A DNA stretch of 64,000 nucleotides from Ricinus communis (GCF_019578655.1 NC_063264.1:12937213-13001212); one strand, 5' to 3'. Shown: positions 12,159 to 26,150, counted from the first letter of the stretch. A program made the numbers and translations. Notes: generated by a model from the letters alone, not told the origin.

Positions 12159-13050
12159 TCAAGCCCTTGGAAAAATTATGGGAGGTTTCCATCTCTCGGG
12201 GTCTTGAGTTGCATCTTGATTATATTGATCTTCTTGAATTTCCTTTATAGGTTCATCTACTCCTTTTGAGGGGTCATCAACATTTACTTTAAGTTCCTCA
12301 AATGCACCTACAAGATCATTCAAATAAACACCTTTCCCAAAATCAAGCTTGTTTGATTCATCAAAAACTACATTCATAGACTCTTCAACTACTAAAGTAC
12401 GTGTTTTAAAGGCTTTATAAGCTTTGCTTGAGGTGAAATAGCCTAGGAAGATTCCTATGTCAGTTTTGGCATCAAATTTTCCAAGGTTGTCCTTGGTATT
12501 TAAAATGTAGAATTTGCAACCAAAAACTCTAAAATATGAGATCTTAGGTTTTCTTCCTTTCTAAAGCTCATAAGAAGTTTTTCTTAGTAAAGGTCTTTGA
12601 AAACTCTATTTGCAACATAACAACTAGTGTTAACGACTTTGGCATGAGAGAAGGAAGTTTATACTCTTTGAGCATTGTCCTATCCATTTCCATTAGTGTT
12701 CTATTTTTCCTTTCCACAGCTCCATTTTATTTGGGAGTTCTAGGAGATGAAAAATTGTGAGAAATTCCAAATTCTTTTCCAGGATCACTCCTTATAGAGG
12801 AAATCAAATACCCTTTTTCATTTTGAACATGTTTTGCAAAGATTTGAAAACACTAAAGCTTCATTCTTATGAGCAAGGAAATTAACCCAAGTAAATTTAG
12901 AGTAATCATCAACAATCATAAATACATATGACTTTTGCACCCAAACTAGCTACTCTAGTAGGTCTAAACAAATCCATATTTAATAGTTGAAGTGGTCTAG
13001 AAGTACTTATAATAGTTTTGGGTTTAAAGGATTATAGATGTTCTTTTCCT
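12159..13050 (-). pseudogene. copia integrase core and C-terminal linker, broken
   Basis: Minus-strand frames include GISHNFSSPRTPK, NGAVERKNRTLMEMDRTML and KEYKLPS (about 12650-12770), the copia integrase core around its catalytic Glu. Stops interrupt the frame. The 12159-12377 segment (MNVVFDESNKLDFGKGVYLN..., ERWKPP) is the usual linker between integrase and RT, where copia elements read 'NVVFDE'. Integrase would insert the DNA copy into the genome; here it is non-functional. Confidence 0.82.
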
Positions 13051-13052
13051 AT

Positions 13053-13268
13053 TTAACATGCTTCGCAAGGCTTGTCTTTGATGAATTTCACTTTGGGAAG
13101 TCCATTAACTAGCTCCTTTTGGCTAATTTGTGTAGAAGCTCCATGCTTGCATGTCCATTCATTAGTAATAGACACAAGACACTTGAAAGATTGATTAGAA
13201 ACTTTGTGTAGGTCAATTGTGTAGGTGTTGCCACTTCTTTCTCCTTTGGATATCACTTTGTCATCCAC
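13053..13268 (-). pseudogene. copia GAG-pre-integrase domain
   Basis: A 71-residue minus-strand frame ending in SQKELVNGLPKVKFIKDKPC with EAC following. This is the GAG-pre-integrase zinc-finger region that precedes the copia integrase core. The final C..C pair is visible (KPCEAC). The upstream WH...LGH part is degraded to TCKHGASTQI. Confidence 0.8.
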
Positions 13269-13379
13269 TAAGGAATTGACAAGACATCCGAGTCAAAAAT
13301 GACTTTGTTCCCTTTATCACACAACTGACTTGCACTCAATAAAATTATGTTTCAAACTATCAACTAGGAAAACATCATA

Positions 13380-13540
13380 AATGAAAGATTTACCATACCA
13401 ATGGAGTCGATGCCAATTACCTTACCCTTGACATCATTTCAAAAGTTATTTATACCTCCTTTATAGTCCTTGACATTTGCAAAGAGGCTCTTGTCACCCA
13501 TCATATGCCTTGAACATCCACTATTAACGTGCCAACGATT
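13380..13540 (-). pseudogene. copia protease remnant, active-site Asp to Asn
   Basis: The minus strand reads WHVNSGCSRHMMGDKSLF with an in-frame stop about 30 codons later. Copia aspartic proteases carry DSG(C/A)SRHM at this point. The catalytic Asp codon is AAT (Asn) at 13523-13525, so the protease would be inactive. It lies between the gag zinc knuckle and the pre-integrase domain, as in other copia elements. Confidence 0.8.
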
Positions 13541-14549
13541 TATGCTTGTGGATTTAAGACACACTTATAAAAAGGAGTCAATTCACTTGATTTTAGGTAC
13601 CCAAACAAGGTTGTGTCCTTTGGGGTTAGCATTGGAAAATTCATTCATGAAAAGGTGCATTTTCCTTATTTTTCATTTCACATTGATGTATCCAATTCTC
13701 ATGCAATAGTGGCAAGTGGCAAGTGACCTTAGAATTTGTAATGGGATTTGGATTGATCTTCTTAGCCACTTTTACTTGAGGCTTGGACTTCATATGATTA
13801 CCTTCACACATGCATGAACAAGATTTATCAACATTTGTGTTCTTATATATGAATGCATGCTTTATTCCTTTTGGCTTAGCCTTTGGAACATGTGTGTCTT
13901 TCCTTTTCTTTTGAATAAGAGGTCTAGTGTATGTTTTGCTCTTTGGAACTCGATATGAGTTTCTCTCAAATGCTTGTGGTTGAGTGGCTTTGAAAAATAT
14001 TGTTTATGGGATGAGGATGATGAAGCTCTTTGGAACCTGAGTCCATGTCTCAAAAAGGGAGGTCGTTGAGACACAATTAGTGTGTCAAATACTCTTTCCC
14101 TTTGTGAAATTTTGAAATTGAGTTCCTAAGCTCTTCAACTTCATTTTTCAAAGACTTGTTCTCTTTAAAAAATTTCTTTTGAAATATCATCCAATGATTT
14201 CCTTAAGTTATCATTGGAAGTTTTTAAGGAGGCAATTTCCTTCTTTAAAATTTAAGGTCTTCCTTCAAACTAAAGCATTTGGTTTTGTAAAAATTTAATT
14301 TTAAAAGCATGTTTGTAAGAGCTCATCTTCATCATCCAACAAGTCATCACCAAAAGAATGAGAAGATGAACAAGAAAAAAAGATTTGCATGAATGAAAAG
14401 TGGAGTATACCTCTTGAGAGTCCTCCATATTTGCCATGAAATAAAGATTAGCCTCCTCTTCTCTTTCACTTTCAATGTTGGAGGATGAAGATGCATCACT
14501 CCAAGTAGCCTTTAAACACTTTTACTTTTCTTTGTCTCTCTTCTTCCTC

Positions 14550-14610
14550 TTCAAGTACTTGGGACAATCTGGTTTGATATGCCCTTGCTTCCCATATTTG
14601 TATCAAGTTA
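14550..14610 (-). pseudogene. Gag CCHC zinc knuckle remnant
   Basis: The minus strand reads (stop)YKYGKQGHIKPDCPKYLK. In a CX2CX4HX4C knuckle the first Cys is replaced by a TGA stop and the second by Tyr; the His and last Cys survive. The knuckle normally binds the element's RNA in the virus-like particle. Confidence 0.78.
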
Positions 14611-15214
14611 TTTCCTCCTTCTTGTCCTTACTTATTCTTGGTTTGGAGAAGGACTTCTTGCTTGTAAATGGCTTGTTACTTCTTCTCCTTTTGGCTTCAA
14701 GTATCCTCTTGACATGCTTGGTGATAGAGCCACATCATCACTCTCACTTAGAGATTCCCCTTGATCCTCATCATCACTTGGGACATCAATTGCATCTTAA
14801 GCTCTTGTGTGAGCCTTGAGAGCTAGGGCTTTCTTCTTTCCATTATCTCTATCAACTTCATCCTCATAAGAGACATCTCATGAGTTAGAAGCTTACCTAT
14901 AAGAACATCCAGGAATCTTACCTAGGTCATCATTTGCTTCTTCAATGCTAGCCACTCTAGCATCATATTTATCCAAAGGAAGGCTCCTAAGGATTTTGTT
15001 ATTGATGTCTACTAGCTCATAGTGCTTTCAAGCTTTCTCATGTTGTTGATGATGGTGAGAAGTCTATTTGTCATATCGGTGACGGACTCATTAAGCTTCA
15101 TTTTGAAATCTCATATTCGGTGACGTACATTTGGATCTTCCATGATTTTACTTGCTTCGTGCCTTCATGATAGTTCTCCAAGGTAGTCCAAATTTGATGA
15201 GTCGCAGTGCAATA

Positions 15215-15499
15215 TTACACTATCCCACATTCTTCTCTAGAGAGGCAATTCACAAATATAGCCATTGCTTGCTTGTTCTTGTGGTTGTGCTTCTTATGGG
15301 CATCTACCCATTCTTCTCTAGGAAGGATTCTTTCTTCACCATTCTTTATTTCAATAGGAGCTTTCCATTCCTTTACCATATAGTCCCACACTTCAATGCC
15401 ATAGGAATTCAAGTAGATTTCCATACAGAATTTTCAAAACATAGAGTCAGATATGTTGAAGAACGGCTTGAGGTGTTGGGCTCCTTCATTGGTTGCCAT
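15215..15499 (-). pseudogene. copia gag N-terminal remnant
   Basis: A minus-strand ATG at 15499 gives MATNEGAQHLKPFFNISDSMF, then a stop. A frame open from 15424 reads MEIYLNSYGIEVWDYMVKEW, resembling the start of copia gag (a UBN2-type region with EVW). The start lies about 50 bp inside the 5' LTR edge, as expected for a gag start. Protein beyond the break is degenerate. Confidence 0.7.
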
Positions 15500-15553
15500 G
15501 ATTTTTGCACTCGCAATTAATCTTGATAAGTGTGAACTTATTCTAGCACTACT

Positions 15554-16518
15554 TATTATCCCTTGGAACCAAGAAGGGGGGTTAAATTGGTGACTTCAAA
15601 TTGCAGAAATTAATGATTTTGGGTAAAAGCACAAGAGGTTAAGGGTTAAAGAAGATGATACAAGGGTTTATAGTGGTTCAGGAACAAACTTCCCTACATC
15701 TACTCCTCAAGATCACACTTGAGTATTTCATTATAATCACTAAGATTACAAACCTTTGGATTTTACAAGTTCACCCAATAACTTGGTGTTTTCAAGGCTC
15801 ACACTAAACCTTTTTCCTTAGTGAATCAATCTCTCACTAAGTCCCTTAACCCTTAAGTATTAATGGTTATTCAACAACTAATTCCTTGTGTTTTTAATAC
15901 CTAGGCTCACACAACAACTCTTTTGAGTTTTACTTGAACAAAGAGTTTCAACTTTATACACTTTACAAAGAAAGAAATTAGTATAGAAAGTTAAGAAATA
16001 AATTTGCAAGAGTTGTAATAAGGCCAACCCCTTGGAGACATTATGATAAGGCCAAACCTCTTTAATTGTAAGATTTTGATAACTTGGCAAAAATTTCCTA
16101 AAGTCATGGAAAGCACCCCCGTGCTCTCCAAGCGTGCTCGTGCTTTCTAAAAAGAGACGTTGGGCTCCAGCGGCTCCAGCCACATGGCACTGATGGGGTG
16201 GCTGAAATCTCAATGGTTATGACATCGCAATAACTATGAAAACAACCCCCAGGCCACAATAGCGCCCTCGCGCTTGCCTTGTTCAGGTCTAGAAGCGCCC
16301 TCATGGAAGCTTTTGGTCATGCGAAAAGCTCCCTCGCGCCTTGAAAGTGACCTCATGCATTTTGGGTCTTTGTACAAGACTTGCTTCAAGTTTCAAGAAT
16401 GTTTAGTCTAAGCTTGGTTCCTTTGGTGGTCTGCCACATAGACAGTCAGTCATGATGTTATTGATAATTAATTTGGTTGCTAGGATCAAAATAGAGATCA
16501 ATTACCCTTAGGTCAACA
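15554..16518 (-). repeat. 5' LTR of copia element (965 bp, internally deleted)
   Basis: Direct repeat of 7047-8225. It starts TATTATCCCTTG (TG mutated to TA) and ends GGTCAACA at 16518. It lacks about 170 bp present in the left copy (breakpoint near 16310) and differs by many substitutions, so the insertion is old. Confidence 0.9.
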
Positions 16519-19500
16519 TGGTATATTTGTGAATATGAGAAAAAAACCCCGTAGGAGGGGTATATTTATGACTATGAGAAGACAACCTCGTAAGAGAGGT
16601 ATATTTATGAATATTAAAAAAGACCTCGTAAGAGTGGTATATTTATGAGTATCAGAACACAATCCCATAAAAGAGGTATATTTTTTAATATGAGAAGACA
16701 ACCCCGTAAGAGGGGTATATTTGTCAATATGAGAAGACAACTTCGTAAGTCAGGTATATTTGTGAGGATGATTAAACAACGCCTTAAAAAGGATATATTT
16801 ATGAATATAAGAAATCCAACCCATAAGAGAGTTATTTTTGTCAATATAAGAAAATAACCTTGTGACAGGGGTATATTTTTTAATATGAGAAAATAACACC
16901 AAAAAGGGATACATTTATCAATATTAGAAATCAACCCTGTTAGAGAGGTATATTTGTGACTATGATAGAACAACCCCCAAAAGGGGGTGTATTTGTCAAT
17001 ATAAGAAAACAACCCCGTAAGAGGGGTATATTTGTGAATATGAGAAAATGACCCCATAAGAGTGATATATTTGTGAATATGAGAAAACAACCATGTAAAA
17101 AGGGTATATTTTTTAATATGAGAAAACAACTCCGTAAGAGGGGTATTTTTGTCAATAAAAGAAAATAACTCCGTAATCAAGGTATATTGTTAGTATGAAG
17201 AGACAATACCGTAAAAGGGATATATTTGTGAGTATGAGAAATCAACCCTATAAGAGGGGCATATTTGTGATGATGAGAAAACAACCCTGTAAGAGGGGTA
17301 TATTTGAGAATATGAAAAAACAACCCTGTAAAAGAGGTATATTTATGAGTATAACAAATTAGCTCAATAATAGGGGTATATTTTTTTAATATATGAAAAT
17401 AACCTAGTAAAAGGGGTATACTTGTCAATATAAGAAAACAACCCTATAATTGGAGTATATTTGTGACTATGAAATAACAACATCGTAAAAGGGGTATATT
17501 TATGAATATGAGAAAACAACCGCATAAAAGAGATGCTTTTTTATATGAAAAGAAAACATAAGAGGGTATGTTTGTCCATATTAGAAACCAACCTCGTAAG
17601 ACGAGTATATTTGTGAATAGAGAAAATAATCCTGTAAGAGGGGTATATTTGTTAATATGAGAAAACAACCCCGTCAGAATGGTGTATTTGTGAGTATCAG
17701 AAAAATATCCCATAAAAAAAGGGTATATTTCTTAATATGATAAAACAACCCCGTAAGAGTGGTACATTTGTCAATATAAGAAAACAACCCCGTAAATCAT
17801 GTATATTTGGGAGTATGAGTAAACAACACAATAAAAGCGATATATTTATGAATAGAAGAAATCAATCCCGTAAGAGGATTATATTTGTGAATATCAGAAA
17901 ACAACCCCAAAAAAGTGGTATATTTTTTAATATGATAAAACAACCGAGTAAGAGGGGTATATACATCTAAATTAGAAAACAACCCCGTAAGAGGGGTATA
18001 TTGTGATTATGATAGAACAACCCCGTAAAAGGAGTGTATTTGTAAATATAAGAAAACAACCCCATAAGAGGAGTATATTTGTTAATATGAGAAAACAATC
18101 CTGTAAGAGGGGTATATTTGTAAATATGAGCAAACCACACTGTAAGAGGGGTATATTTTTTAGTACGAGAAAACAACACCATAAAAAGGTTATATTTTTT
18201 AATATGAGAAAATAACCCCGTAAGAGGGGTATATTTGTGAATATGAGAAAACAACCCTAGAAGAGGGGTATATTGTGACTATGAGAAAACAATCTCGTAA
18301 GAGGGGTATATTTGTGAATATGAGAAGAAATCCCATAACAGTGGTATATTTGTGATTATCAAAACACAATCCCATAAAAGGGGTAATATTTTTTTATATG
18401 AGACAACAACCTCGTAAGAGAGGTATATTTGTTAGTATAAGAAAACAACCTCGTAAGTTGGGTATATTTATGAGTATAACGAAACAACGCCGTAAAAAGA
18501 ATTTATTTATGAATATGAGAAATCAACCCCATAAGAGGGGTATATTTGTGAATATAAGAAAACAACCTCGTAATAGGGGTATATTTTTTAATATGAGAAA
18601 ATAGCACCAAAAAAGGGGTATATTTGTCAATATTAGAAATCAACCTTGTTGGAGAGGTATATTTGTGACCATGATAGAACAACCCCCTATAAGGGGTGTA
18701 TTTATCAATATAAGAAAAGAACCCCGTAAGAGGGGTATATTTGTGAATATGAGAAAACAACACCATAAGAGTGATATATTTGTGAATATGAGAAAACAAC
18801 CACGTAAGAGAGGTATGTTTCTAAGTATGAGAAAACAACCCTATCAAAGGGGTATATTTTTTAATATGAGAAAACAACTCCGTAAGATGGGTATTTTTAT
18901 CAATAGAAGGAAATAACTCTGTAAATGGAGTATATTTGTGAGTATGAGAAAACAACACCGTAAAAAGGATATATTTATGAATATGAGAAAACAACCGCCT
19001 AAAGGGGATATATTTTTTCATATGAAAAAAATATGGTAAAAGGGGTATTTTTATCCATATTAGAAACCAATCCCATAAGAGGGGTATATTTGTGAATATG
19101 AGAAAACAACCCCATCTAATTGGTATATTTGTGAGTATCAGAAAAATACCCAATAAAAGGGGTATATTTCTTAATATGATAAAACAACCCCGTAAGAGGG
19201 GTATATTTGTCAATACAAGAAAACAAATGCCTAAGTCGACTATATTTCTCAATATAAGTAAACACCGCATAAAAGGGGTATACTTTTTAATATGAGAAAA
19301 TAACCCATTAACAGGGATATATTTATCAATATAAGAAAACAACTCTGTAAATCAGTTATATTTGTCAATATTAGAAAAAAACACCGAAAAAGGGGTATAT
19401 TTGTGAATATGAGCAAACAATCCCGTAAGAGTGGTATATTTGTGAATATGAGAAAACAACTCCGTAAGAAGGGTATATTTATAAATATGAGAAAATAACC

Positions 19501-22500
19501 CGTATGAGGGGTATGTTTTATAGTATGAGAAAACATCATAAAAGTATTATATTTTTTAATATGAGAAAATAACCCCGTAAGAATATTTGTAAATATGAGA
19601 AAACAACCTCAGAAGAGGGGTGTATTGTGACTATGAGAAAATAATCCCATAAGAGGGGCATATTTGTGAATATGAGAAACAAAACCCCGTAAGAGTGGTA
19701 TATTTGTCAGTATCAAAACACATTCCTATAAAAGGGGTATATTTTTTAATATGAGAAGACAACCCTGTAAGAGGGATATATTTGTTAATATGAGAAAACA
19801 ACCCCATAAGTCGGGTGTATTTGTGAGGATGATTAAACAACGTCGTAAAAGAGATATATTTATTACTATGAGAAATCAACCCCATAAGAGGGGTATATTT
19901 GTGAAAATAAAAATACAACCTCGTGACAGAGTTATATTTTTAATATAAGAAAATAATACAAAAAAGGGTATATTTGTCAATATTAGAAATCAATCCCGTT
20001 AGAGAGGTATATTTGTGACTATGATAGAACAACCCCCTAAAAAGGGTGTATTTATAAATATAAGAAAACAATCCCGTAAGAGGGGTATATTTATGAATAT
20101 GAGAAAACAACCCTGTAAGAGTGATATATTTGTGAATATGAGAAAATAACCACGTAAGAGAGGTATATTTGTGAGTATAACAAATTAGCTCAATAATTGG
20201 GGTACATTTTTTCATATATGAGAAAAACCCCGTAAGAGCGGTATATTTGTAAATATAAGAAAAAAACCTAGAAGTGGGATACATTTGTGAGTATAATAGA
20301 ACAACACCGTAAAATGGGTGTATTTGTCAATATAAGGAACAACCATGTAAGAGGGATATATTTGTGAGTATGAGAAAACAACCCCGTAAGAGAGGAATAT
20401 TTGTGAATATGAGAAAATAACCCCATAAGAGGGATATATTTATGAGAAAACAACTCGAAAAGAGGGGTATTTTTGTCAATATAAGAAAATAACCACCTAA
20501 GTCGGGTATATTTGTGAGTATGAGTAAACAACCCCATAAGAGCGGTATTTTTCTCAATATTAGAAAATCACACCGGAATGAAGGTAAATTTATGAATATG
20601 AGAAACCAACCCCGTAAGAGGGACTTATTTGTGAATATGAGAAAATAACCTGTTAGAATGGTATATTTGTGAGTATAAGAGAAATACCCCATAAAAGGGG
20701 TATATTTCTTAATATGATAAAACAACCCCAGAAGAGGGGTATATTTGTTAATACAAGAAAACAACCCCTTAAATCAGCTATATTTCTCAATATGAGTAAA
20801 CACCCTATAAAAGGGGTATATTTTTTAATATGATAAAACAACCCCGTAAGGGGTATATTTGTTGATACAAGAAAACAACCCCTTAAATCGGCTATATTTC
20901 TCAATATGAGTAAACACCCAATAAAAGGGTATATTTTTTAATATGAGAAAACAACCCTGTAAGAGGGGTTTATTTAGTAATATAAGAGAACAACTCCTTA
21001 TATCAGGTATATTTGTCAATATTAGAAAAAAACACCGTAAGAAGCATATATTTATGGATATGAGAAAACAACCCAAGAAGTAGGGTATATTTGTGAGTCT
21101 GAGAAAACAACCACATAAAAGGGGTATATTTTTAATATGAGAAAACAACCCCGTAAGACTGGTATATTTGTCAACATAAGAAAACAACCCCCTATGTCGG
21201 GTATATTTTTGAGTATGAGTAAACAACCCCGTAAAAAGGGTATATTTATTCATATGAGAAAATAATCCCGTAAAAGGGGTATTTTTATTAGTATTAGGAA
21301 ATAATACCGTAAAAGAGGTATATTTGTCAATATAAGAAAACAACCCTGTAAGAGGGGTATATTTTTTAATATGAGAGAACAATCCCGTAAAAGGGGTATA
21401 TTATTTAATGGGAGAAAACAACACCATAAGAGTGGTATATTTGTCCGTATAAGAAAAAACCCCTCCTAAATTGGATATATTTGTGAGTATGAGTAAACAA
21501 CACCGTAAAAAAGTTACATTTATGAATATGAAAAATCATCCCCGTAGAAGGGGCATATTTGTAAATCAGATAAAATAATTCCGTAACAGGAGTATATTTT
21601 TAATATGAGAAAACAACCCAAAAGAGAGGTATATTTGTCAAAATTAAAAAGAAACCTGTATGAGGTGTATATTTGTGAGTATGATAGAACAACCCCGCAG
21701 AATGGGTGTATTTATAAATATAAGGAAATAACCACGTAAGAGGGATGTATTTGTGAGTATAAGAAAACGACCCCGTAAGAGGGAATATTTGTGAATATGA
21801 GAAAATAACCCCATACGAGGGGTATATTTCTGAGAATGAGAGAATAAACCTATAAAAGTGGCATATTTTTTAATATAAGAAAACAACCTCGTATGAGGGA
21901 TATATTTGTCAATATAAGAAAACAACCCCCTAAGTCGGATATATCTGAGAGTGAGTAAAAACCGCATAAAAAAGGTGTATTTTTTAATATGAGAAAACAA
22001 CCCCGTAAGAGGGGTATATTTGTCAATATAAGAAAACAACCCCCTAAGTCGGCTATATTTCTCAGTATGAGAAAACAACCCCATAAGAGGGGTATTTTTG
22101 TCAATAATAGATAATAACACCGTAAGGGAGGTAAATTTGTGAATATGAGAAAACAACCTTGTAGAGGGGTATATTTGTGAATATGAGAAAATTACCCCGT
22201 CAGAGTGCTTTATTTGTAAGTATTAGAGAACAACCCCATAAAAGGGTATGTTTTTTAATAGGAGAAAACAACCTTGTAAGATGGGTATATTTGTCAATAT
22301 TTGTGAGTTAGAGTAAACAGCCCCGTAAAATAGATACATTTATGAATTAAGAAATCAACATCGTATGAGGGACATATTTGTGAATATTAGAAAACAACCA
22401 CATAAATAAAGGAGTATATTTTTTATATGAGAAACCAACCTCGTAAGAGGGGTATTTTTGACAATATTAGAAAACAAAACTGTAAGGGGGGTAAATTTAT

Positions 22501-25500
22501 GAATATGAGAGAATAATCCCGTAAGAGGGGTATATTTGTGAATATGAGAAAATAACCCAGTCATGGTGGTATATTTGTGAGTATCAAATAATAACAATAT
22601 AAAATGGGTATATTTTTCAATATGAGAAGATACCCCGTGAGAGTGGTATATTTATTAATATAAGAAAACAACCCTCTAAGTCGGGTATATTTGTGAGTAT
22701 GAGTAAACAACACCGTAAAAGGGATACATTTATGAATATGAGAAAGCAACCCCATATGAGGGTTATATTTATGAATATGACAAAAGAACCACATAAATGG
22801 GGTATATTTTTTCATATGAGAAAATAATCCCGTAAGGAGGGGTATTTTTGTCAATATTAGAAAACAACACCTTAAGAGAGGTAAATTTGTGAATATGAGA
22901 AAACAACCCTGTAAGAGGGGTATATTTGTGAATATCAAAAAATAACCTCGTAAGAGTGCTTTATTTGTGAGTATCAAAGAACAATCCCGTAAGAGGAGAA
23001 TATTTATAAATATGAGAAAATAACCCCATAAGAGGGCTATATTTCTGAGAATGAGAAAACAACCCTATAAAAGGTAGTATGTTTTTAATATAAGGAAATA
23101 ATCCCGTAAGAGGGCTAAGACGGGTATATTTGTAAGTATGTGTAAACAACCCCATAAAAGGGATACATTTATGAATATGAGAAATCAAACCAATATGATT
23201 GGTATATTTATGTGTATGAGAAAAAAACTACTTAAAAGTGGTATATTTGTGAATATGAGAAACAACCCTGTAAGAGGGGTACATTTGTGAGCATGAGACA
23301 ACAACATAAAAGGGGTATATTTTTTAATATAAAAAAATAACCTTGTAAGAGGGGTATATTGGTAAATATAAGAATACAACCCCATAGGTCGGGTATATTT
23401 GTCAGTATGAGTAAACAACCCCATAAAAGGGATACATTTATGAATATGAAAAATCAAGCCCATATGAGGGGTATATTTGTGAATATGAGAGAACAACCAC
23501 ATAGAAAGGGTATATTTTTTCATATGAGAAAACAACCCCGTAAGAGGGATATTTTCGTAAATGTTAGAAAATAACCCCGTAAGTGAGGTATATTTATGAC
23601 TCAGAGGAAACAACGCCGTAAAAGCGGTATGTTTTTTAATATGAGAAATCAACCCCGTAAGCGCGGTATATTTGTATGTATGAGAAAACAACAGCGTAAA
23701 AGAGGTATATCTTATAGTATGAGAAAACATCCCTCGTAAGAGAGGTATATTTGTTAATATTAGAAAATATCCCCGTAAGAGGAGTATATTTATGAATACG
23801 AGAAAACAACACTGTAAGAGGAGTATATCTTTGAGTTTGAGAAAACAACAACATAAAAAGGATATATTTGTTAATATGAGAAAAGAACCCCGTAAGACTG
23901 GTATATTTGTCAATATAAGAAACGAACCCCTTTATCGGGTATATTTCTGAGTATGAGTAAACAATCCCGAAAAATGGATATTTTATGAATATGAGAAACC
24001 AAACTCATATATGGGGTATATTTGTGAATATGAGAAAACAACCACATAAAAGGGGTATGTTTTTTCATAAGAGAAAACAACCCCGTAAGAGAGATAAATT
24101 TTTGAATATGAGAAAATAACCAAATAAGAGGGGTATAATTGTAAATATGAGAAAATAACCCCGTCATAGTGCTTTATTTATGAGTATCAAAGAACAACCC
24201 CATAAAAGGAATATATTTGTCAATATAAGAAAGAACCCCCTAAGTCGGGTAGATTTGTGAGTATGAGTAAATAACCTCAGGTATATTTTTTAATATGAGG
24301 AAACGACCTCATAAAAGGAGTATATTTATCAATATAAGAAAATAACCCCATACATGCAGTCTATTTTTAAGTATGAGGAGACAATACCATAAAAAGGGTT
24401 ATTTATGAATATAAGAAATCAACCCCGTAAGAGGGGTATATTTGTGAATATGAGAAAACAACCCCGTAATAGAGATATACTTTTAAAATGAGAAAATAAC
24501 CCCGTAGGATGGGTATATTTGTAAATATTAGAAAACAACCCCATTAGAGGGGTATATTTGTGAGTATTAGAAAACAACCGCATAATCGGGGTATATCTTT
24601 TAATATAAAAGAACAACCGTAAATACGGGTATATTTATTAATATGAGAAAGTAAGCCCGTAAGAGGGGTATATTTGTCAATATTTGTCAAGCCCGTAAGT
24701 CGGGCACATTTGTTAGTATGAGTAAACAACAGCGTAAAAGGGATATATTTATGAATATGAGAAATCAACACCATATGAGGGTTACATTTGTGAATATGAG
24801 AGTACAACCCTTGAAGAAGAGTATATTTTTCAGTTTGAGAAAACAACACAATAACAGGATTATATTTCTGAATACAAGAAAACAACCCATAAGTCGGGTA
24901 TATTTGTGAGTATGAGTAAACAACACCGTAAGAAGGATATATTTGTGATTATGAGAAGTCAACCTTGTAAGAGGGGTATATTTGTGAATATGAGAAACAA
25001 CCCCGTAACAAGGGTATATTTTTCAATTTGAGAAAACAACCCCATTAGAAGCGTATATTTGTCAATATTAGAAAACAACCTCGTAAGAGGAGTATATTCG
25101 TGAGTGATAGAACAACCCCATAAAAGGGCTATATTTGTCAATATAAGAAAGAACCTCGTAAGAGCGGTATATTTGTGAGTATGATAGAACAACCCTGGGG
25201 TAGAGGTGTATATGTGAAAATAAGAAAACAACCCCGTAAGAAGGGAATATTTGTGAATACGAGAAAACAACCCTGTAAGAGGGGTATATTTGTGAGTATG
25301 AAGAAAAAACCCCATAATAGGAATATATTTCTTAATATGAATAAAAAACCTCGTAAGAAGGGTATATTTGCGAGTATGAGAAAACAACTCCATAGTAGGG
25401 GTATATTTTTTGATATGAGAAAATAATCCTGTAAGAGGAGTATATTTTTTAATATGAGAAAACAACCCTGTAAAAGGGGTATATTTTTCAAATTAGAAAA

Positions 25501-25994
25501 CAACCCCAAGAGTCGGGTATAATTGTTAGTATGAGTAAACAACGTCGTAAAAGGGATACATTAATGTATATGAGAAATCAACCCCGTAAGAGAGGTACAT
25601 TTGTCAGTATAAGAAAACAACCCCGTAAGTTAGCTCTATTTCTAAGTTTGAGTATACAACGCCATAAAGGCGATATATTTATGAATATGAGAAATCAAAC
25701 CCGTAAGTGGAGTATATTTGTGAATATGAGAAAATAACCCCGTAAGAGTGTTATATTTGTGAATATAAGCAAACAACCCCATAAGAGGGGTATATTTGTG
25801 AATATGAGAAAAAAAAACCCGTAAAAGGGGTATATTTATGAGTATGAGAAAGTAGACCCATAATAGGGGTATATCTTTTAATACAAGAATATAGCCCCAT
25901 AAGAGGGTTGTATTTATGAGTATTAGTAAACAACGTCGTAAATTAGATATATTTATTAATATGAGAAATAAACCCTGTAAGAGGGGTATATTTA

Positions 25995-26150
25995 TGAATT
26001 TAAGAAAACAATCCCATAAGAGGGCTATATTTGTGAGTATGAGAAACCAACCGCGTAAAAGGGGTATATTTTTGAATTTAAGAAAACAATCCCATAAGAG
26101 GGCTATATTTGTGAGTATGAGAAACCAACCGCGTAAAAGGGGTATATTTT
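25995..26150 (+). repeat. Recent 78-bp dimer duplication in the satellite
   Basis: Two adjacent 78-bp segments (two monomers each), starting TGAATTTAAGAAAACAATCC at 25995 and 26073, appear identical. Neighbouring monomers differ at many positions. This marks a recent local duplication, for example by replication slippage or unequal exchange. Confidence 0.9.

Larger units (their letters stand above)
7047..16518 (-). mobile_element. Degenerate full-length Ty1/copia retrotransposon
   Basis: A 9.47-kb element inserted in the satellite. Its LTRs are direct repeats (7047-8225 and 15554-16518), with terminal TGTTG...CAACA and a target duplication TGATA (7042-7046) / TGGTA (16519-16523). All recognisable domains are on the minus strand, in the order gag, protease, integrase, reverse transcriptase, RNase H, which is the copia order. 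The 5' LTR is therefore the right-hand one. The reading frame is broken throughout and key residues are lost (protease Asp, RT YVDD, zinc-knuckle Cys), so the copy is dead. About 2.3 kb of extra sequence lies between RNase H and the 3' LTR, as in SIRE-type copia elements; that lineage assignment is tentative. No clear primer-binding site was found beside the right LTR. Confidence 0.93.

Noticed and set aside
11822..15520. Plus-strand ORFs within the copia element (for example 14475-14819, 15152-15520)
   Set aside because: They are antisense to recognisable minus-strand gag-pol domains.
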